From the NCBI GenBank assembly GCA_030146915.1, contig JASLAT010000010.1:7217-71216 (forward strand): a stretch of 64,000 nucleotides of DNA, given 5' to 3'. A program made the position numbers and the translations under genes. This document shows, in pieces, positions 62,360 through 64,000 of the stretch. The DNA is from Tissierellales bacterium. GTDB lineage: Bacteria > Bacillota > Clostridia > Tissierellales > Tissierellaceae. Numbering within the stretch: the stretch's first letter is position 1; every line of letters begins with the position of its first letter. Below the pieces are notes generated by a model that made no database searches, was not told the origin of the DNA, and worked only from the letters and a program-made list of their open reading frames with translations.

Positions 62360-62732
62360 AATAAAGTTAACCATACCTAAAAAAGCAGAATATATCTCAG
62401 TAGCTAGGTTGGCAGTTTCAGGTGTATCTCTTGGTTTAGGCTTTGATATAGATTCTATAGAGGACTTAAAAGTATCAATAGCTGAAGCTTGTATAAATGC
62501 TTTTAAGTTAACAGACAATGATGAAATAGATATAGAATTTGAGGTGAAAAGAGATAGTATTTGTACTAGGGTTAAAGATGTAAGAGATATTTCAAAAGAT
62601 AAAACAGATGAATATAAAGAAATGAAAATGGGTCTGCTTATAATAAACTCTCTAATGGATGAGGTAAAGTTTAGAAACTCTGGTATAGAGATGATAAAGT
62701 ATATCGGAGCTGATAATAATGACTATGACTAA
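62346..62732 (+). CDS. rsbW: Anti-sigma factor serine kinase (RsbW/SpoIIAB-like)
   Basis: A 128-residue GHKL-type kinase with the N box VSIAEACINAFK and the G box region KMGLLIINSLMDEV. It should phosphorylate the STAS protein and hold the sigma factor. I chose the GTG at 62346, 5 nt after GAGGGGGGA; a TTG one codon earlier is less well placed. It overlaps rsbV by 14 nt and the sigma gene by 14 nt. Confidence 0.87.
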   Translation: MVKDKIKLTIPKKAEYISVARLAVSGVSLGLGFDIDSIEDLKVSIAEACINAFKLTDNDEIDIEFEVKRDSICTRVKDVRDISKDKTDEYKEMKMGLLIINSLMDEVKFRNSGIEMIKYIGADNNDYD

Positions 62733-63489
62733 GCAAGAAGAACGTCAATATATAGAGGATCTTTTTAAGGAGTATAAAAAGACTGGAGATAAAGAAATAA
62801 GAGATGAATTAATAGAAAAGCATCTGTATATAGCTGAAATTTTAGCAAAGAAATATACAAATAGAGGTATAGACTTTGATGATATATTTCAGGTAGCTTC
62901 TGTTGGACTTATATATGCTGTTGATAGATTTGATGTAGGAAAAGGTTTTCAATTTTCAAGTTTTGCAACTCCAACTATTATAGGGGAGATAAAGAAACAT
63001 TTTAGAGATAAAGGCTGGACTATAAGAGTTCCTAGAAGGATTCAGGAGCTATCTAAAAGAATAAATAATGCTAAAGTTAAATTAAGTCAAGACTTACAAA
63101 GGGTTCCAACCTTAAAAGATTTATCAGAATATCTGAAGGTATCAGAAGAAGAAATTTTAGAGACTATGGAAGCAAGTCAAGTTTATAGTCCACAATCTTT
63201 AGATGTAACATATGATTCTATGAATGATGATGGGGAAGTTACTTTATCAGATTTTATAGGTGAAGATGACATACATTTTGAGAAGATAGCTAATAATGAT
63301 CTTTTAACTGAAAGTATAAAAACATTAAATGAAGTAGAGAAACAAATACTTATAGATAGATATTTTAATAAAGAAACTCAAGTTGTAATAGCAGAAAAAC
63401 TAGGCATATCTCAAATGACAGTATCTAGGATAGAAAAAAGAGTAATTAAAAAACTAAGAAAAGAACTAGAAAAAAATAATGCTATATAG
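62719..63489 (+). CDS. sigB: RNA polymerase sigma factor, SigB/SigF/SigG family
   Basis: A 256-residue group 3 sigma factor. Region 2 has FDDIFQVASVGLIYAVDRFD and GFQFSSFATPTIIGEIKKHF, region 3 VPRRIQELSKRINNA, and region 4 the HTH TQVVIAEKLGISQMTVSRIEK. Sequence and the rsbVW context fit a stress-type sigma-B-like factor; a sporulation sigma-F is possible, but no spoIIA name can be supported. It ends in a terminator. The module sits directly beyond gyrA. Confidence 0.87.
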   Translation: MTMTKQEERQYIEDLFKEYKKTGDKEIRDELIEKHLYIAEILAKKYTNRGIDFDDIFQVASVGLIYAVDRFDVGKGFQFSSFATPTIIGEIKKHFRDKGWTIRVPRRIQELSKRINNAKVKLSQDLQRVPTLKDLSEYLKVSEEEILETMEASQVYSPQSLDVTYDSMNDDGEVTLSDFIGEDDIHFEKIANNDLLTESIKTLNEVEKQILIDRYFNKETQVVIAEKLGISQMTVSRIEKRVIKKLRKELEKNNAI

Positions 63490-63515
63490 ACCAGGAAACT
63501 GGTCTATTTTTTTAT
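63486..63515 (+). terminator. Terminator of the rsbV-rsbW-sigB module
   Basis: Stem ATAGACCAG/CTGGTCTAT with GAAA loop (63486-63507), followed by a T run. It overlaps the sigB stop. Confidence 0.85.
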
Positions 63516-63525
63516 TTTTACTATA

Positions 63526-63541
63526 TGTTCCATGTGGAACA
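63526..63541. other. parS site downstream of sigB
   Basis: TGTTCCATGTGGAACA is the parS palindrome with T for C at position 8 of one half. It lies between the sigB terminator and the last gene, 10 kb right of dnaA. Confidence 0.85.
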
Positions 63542-63697
63542 TATAGTAAAAATATTTTATTTAGACAAAAAAATACGGAAAGATTAATAAATAAGTAAAA
63601 GTTTACTAATATGCTCAAAATCTTATAAAAAAGGCTTAAAAAGGGTAAAATTATATCAAGATACTTATGGATAATTGAGATATGAGGAGGAGAGATT

Positions 63698-64000
63698 TTG
63701 AATAAAGGTTTTAAAAATTTATATAAGAAACTAAATAAATCTAAAGTTTTAAATATAACGATAGGGGGGCTAGTGTTAAATTCTATATTTCCAGCGTTAG
63801 TAGGAATAGATAATAAATTTACTAGGAGCATACCAGCTTATGCTATAGAACAGTCAGCCCTAAAGAGTGGAGTTAGACTAGAAGACCATATAGATAAGAC
63901 AAGAGAGGATACAAAAAAAATATTAGGTAATACTAACTTTAATAATTTTAATGGATGGAGAATAGGTTTAAGATCTGATAGAGGATTAAACTTAATAAGA
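63698..64000 (+). CDS. Exported protein of unknown function (partial)
   Basis: The gene runs off the right edge; 101 codons are present. The TTG start has GAGGAGGAGA just upstream. The N-terminus is basic (FKNLYKKLNKSK) and followed by a moderately hydrophobic stretch (VLNITIGGLVLNSIFPALVG) and a possible cleavage after IPAYA. The visible rest is mostly polar and matches nothing I recognise. It lies 160 nt beyond a parS site and is likely transcribed separately. Confidence 0.55.
   Translation, partial: MNKGFKNLYKKLNKSKVLNITIGGLVLNSIFPALVGIDNKFTRSIPAYAIEQSALKSGVRLEDHIDKTREDTKKILGNTNFNNFNGWRIGLRSDRGLNLIR

Noticed and set aside
63466..63831. Minus-strand frame across the parS site and the last gene
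   Set aside because: It spans the sigB terminator and parS and is low-complexity; the plus-strand gene has a strong Shine-Dalgarno and signal peptide.
1..64000. tRNA, rRNA, insertion sequences, prophage genes and CRISPR arrays
   Set aside because: I looked for cloverleaf arms in the gaps, transposase or integrase motifs, and regularly spaced repeats, and saw none.

Overview
The window is a compact, AT-rich stretch of a low-GC Firmicute chromosome that contains the replication origin. Gene content and style (Clostridia-type DUF4446, the CD0519-like membrane protein, a cobalamin riboswitch, a short YidC, many TTG/GTG starts behind strong Shine-Dalgarno sequences) suggest an anaerobic member of the Clostridia/Tissierellia. 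This placement is an inference; no rRNA gene is present to test it.

Layout. dnaA starts at 53348. To its left (about 24-52.8 kb) nearly all genes are on the minus strand, and to its right all are on the plus strand, so transcription mostly runs with the replication forks. Left of the origin is the classical set rpmH-rnpA-yidD-yidC-jag, then mnmE-mnmG-rsmG-noc, then parA-parB followed without a clear break by a PhzF-like gene, a cyclodeaminase-like gene and an MFS transporter. Right of the origin are dnaA, dnaN, an S4-domain gene, recF, a RemA/RemB-like gene, gyrB and gyrA, then an rsbV-rsbW-sigB-type partner-switching module. DnaA boxes lie on both sides of dnaA, with a DnaA-trio-like element and AT-rich stretch before dnaN. 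Two parS-like palindromes flank the origin, at 45.7 kb and 63.5 kb.

The accessory left half holds several functional blocks: a Ca2+-type P-ATPase; an htrA-lipoprotein-yjdM operon; a thiol/sulfur block with two CoA-disulfide/persulfide reductase-rhodanese paralogs, a YeeE/YedE transporter and a LysR regulator; ychF; a run of small plus-strand genes including a ribbon-helix-helix protein and a basic RG-rich protein with matching charged C-terminal tails; a MATE exporter; a thioredoxin-fold protein without cysteines; an AraC regulator and a feoA-feoB-methyltransferase-flippase-pssA operon, each behind a Fur-box-like palindrome; a five-gene envelope operon; and a cobalamin-riboswitch-controlled cobalt ECF operon.

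Most notable: (1) the five-gene Fur-box operon joining Feo-type iron uptake to a nicotianamine-synthase-like enzyme and two phospholipid genes; (2) an MFS gene at 36913 whose only plausible start is ATT; (3) a cysteine-free TlpA-like protein; (4) the RHH/RG-rich pair with a shared tail; (5) a near-parS sequence fused to a perfect DnaA box in the origin. I saw no tRNA, rRNA, insertion sequence, prophage or CRISPR array.
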